Below, in pieces: positions 34,451-34,773 of a stretch of 34,773 bases of DNA. The notes beneath the pieces were generated by a model. That model saw only the letters and a list, made by a program, of their open reading frames with translations. It was not told where the DNA came from and did not search any database. Positions within the stretch are counted from its first letter, which is position 1. Every line of letters begins with the position of its first letter. The stretch comes from Hondaea fermentalgiana (Eukaryota; Sar; Bigyra; Thraustochytrida; Thraustochytriidae). The stretch lies in assembly GCA_014084085.1 (NCBI GenBank), contig NPFB01000032.1:10382-45154 (forward strand). The letters run 5' to 3'. The translations under genes and the position numbers were made by a program.

Positions 34451-34626
34451 GTAAGTGGAACTCGACGCATGTACAGGTGCAGAAACACGCATGCAACTGA
34501 AAATCAACTTTTCATGTTGTTTGAGCTGCGAGGCTGCGTGCCTAAGGTGCTAATACCGCACGTACGGCCTAGCTTGGCCCTGACATAGGCCCTACCTTGG
34601 TAAGGTGTTGCTCCTCGCGCCCAGAG

Positions 34627-34773
34627 CGCCAAGCCCGTGGACCCCGGCCAGACACGCTGGCGCTCGGCGACGACCATGCAGGCGCGGCAGCGGCTGGCCG
34701 CGGCCCGGCGGGCGGGGCCCGTCGCCGCGCGCGCCAGAGACTTCCTCGCGGACGTGCGCGTGCGCGAGTTCGT
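34627..34773 (+). CDS. 5' part of a gene cut by the right window edge
   Basis: From 34627 the frame reads AKPVDPGQTRWRSATTMQAR and continues Arg/Ala-rich to RDFLADVRVREFV at the edge, with almost every codon ending in G or C. A stop at 34601 closes the frame upstream. Translation therefore starts either at ATG 34676 (QARQRL...) or at an upstream exon joined by splicing. If it starts at 34676, the first 25 residues are Arg/Ala-rich without acids, like a mitochondrial presequence. The product cannot be identified from about 50 residues. Confidence 0.45.

Overview
The window is nuclear DNA from a GC-rich microbial eukaryote. Long coding frames are mostly uninterrupted. Two candidate splice sites have GTAAGT donors and CTAAC/CTAAT-type branch sites. 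Products are typically eukaryotic: a protein kinase, a PKA regulatory subunit, a ZRANB3-type remodeller-nuclease, a ZIP transporter and H1-like proteins. Intron poverty, GC-biased third codon positions and intergenic DNA full of tetranucleotide repeats would suit a labyrinthulomycete (thraustochytrid) or another stramenopile. That placement is inference and no marker gene here proves it. Coordinates 11241-11340 are an assembly gap of 100 N.

Layout. 1-198: probable first exon and start of an intron of a minus-strand gene running off the left edge. 1622-3175 (-): tyrosine-kinase-like (LISK-like) kinase with a large acidic insert. 5172-7064 (+): long charged coiled-coil protein with a KEN box, CDK sites and a kemptide-like PKA site. 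7751-9280 (-): low-complexity, probably nuclear protein with a conserved-looking C-terminal domain. 9281-17099: a gene-poor stretch of simple repeats, holding the gap and, near its right end, a duplicated segment of about 155 bp. 17100-20588 (+): ZRANB3-like SNF2 helicase with a C-terminal HNH nuclease and an N-terminal PARP-type zinc finger. 20992-22080 (-): PKA regulatory subunit without a visible docking domain. 23014-23985 (-): ZIP metal transporter. 24221-26392 or longer (-): degenerate EF-hand repeat protein. 26908-32692: five small, highly charged, probably chromatin-associated proteins. 33225-34125: a divergent pair of small unknown genes. 34383-34773: start of a further gene, probably spliced, cut by the right edge.

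The most distinctive part is the 26.9-32.7 kb cluster. Two nearly identical 47-residue Lys/Ala-rich proteins lie head to head on a 0.3-kb inverted repeat. A 49-residue relative follows, then a tail-only H1-like protein, then a protein with a basic RRSTR-type N-terminus and a long acidic tail, an architecture resembling HMGN5. The first four share a 21-25-bp element upstream of their start codons, which suggests co-regulation. A looser theme is cAMP signalling: the coiled-coil and EF-hand proteins both carry good PKA sites and the window also encodes the PKA regulatory subunit.

All starts proposed here are ATG. Some long frames open only at GTG or TTG, and for those I moved the start to the first ATG or noted that an upstream exon may exist.
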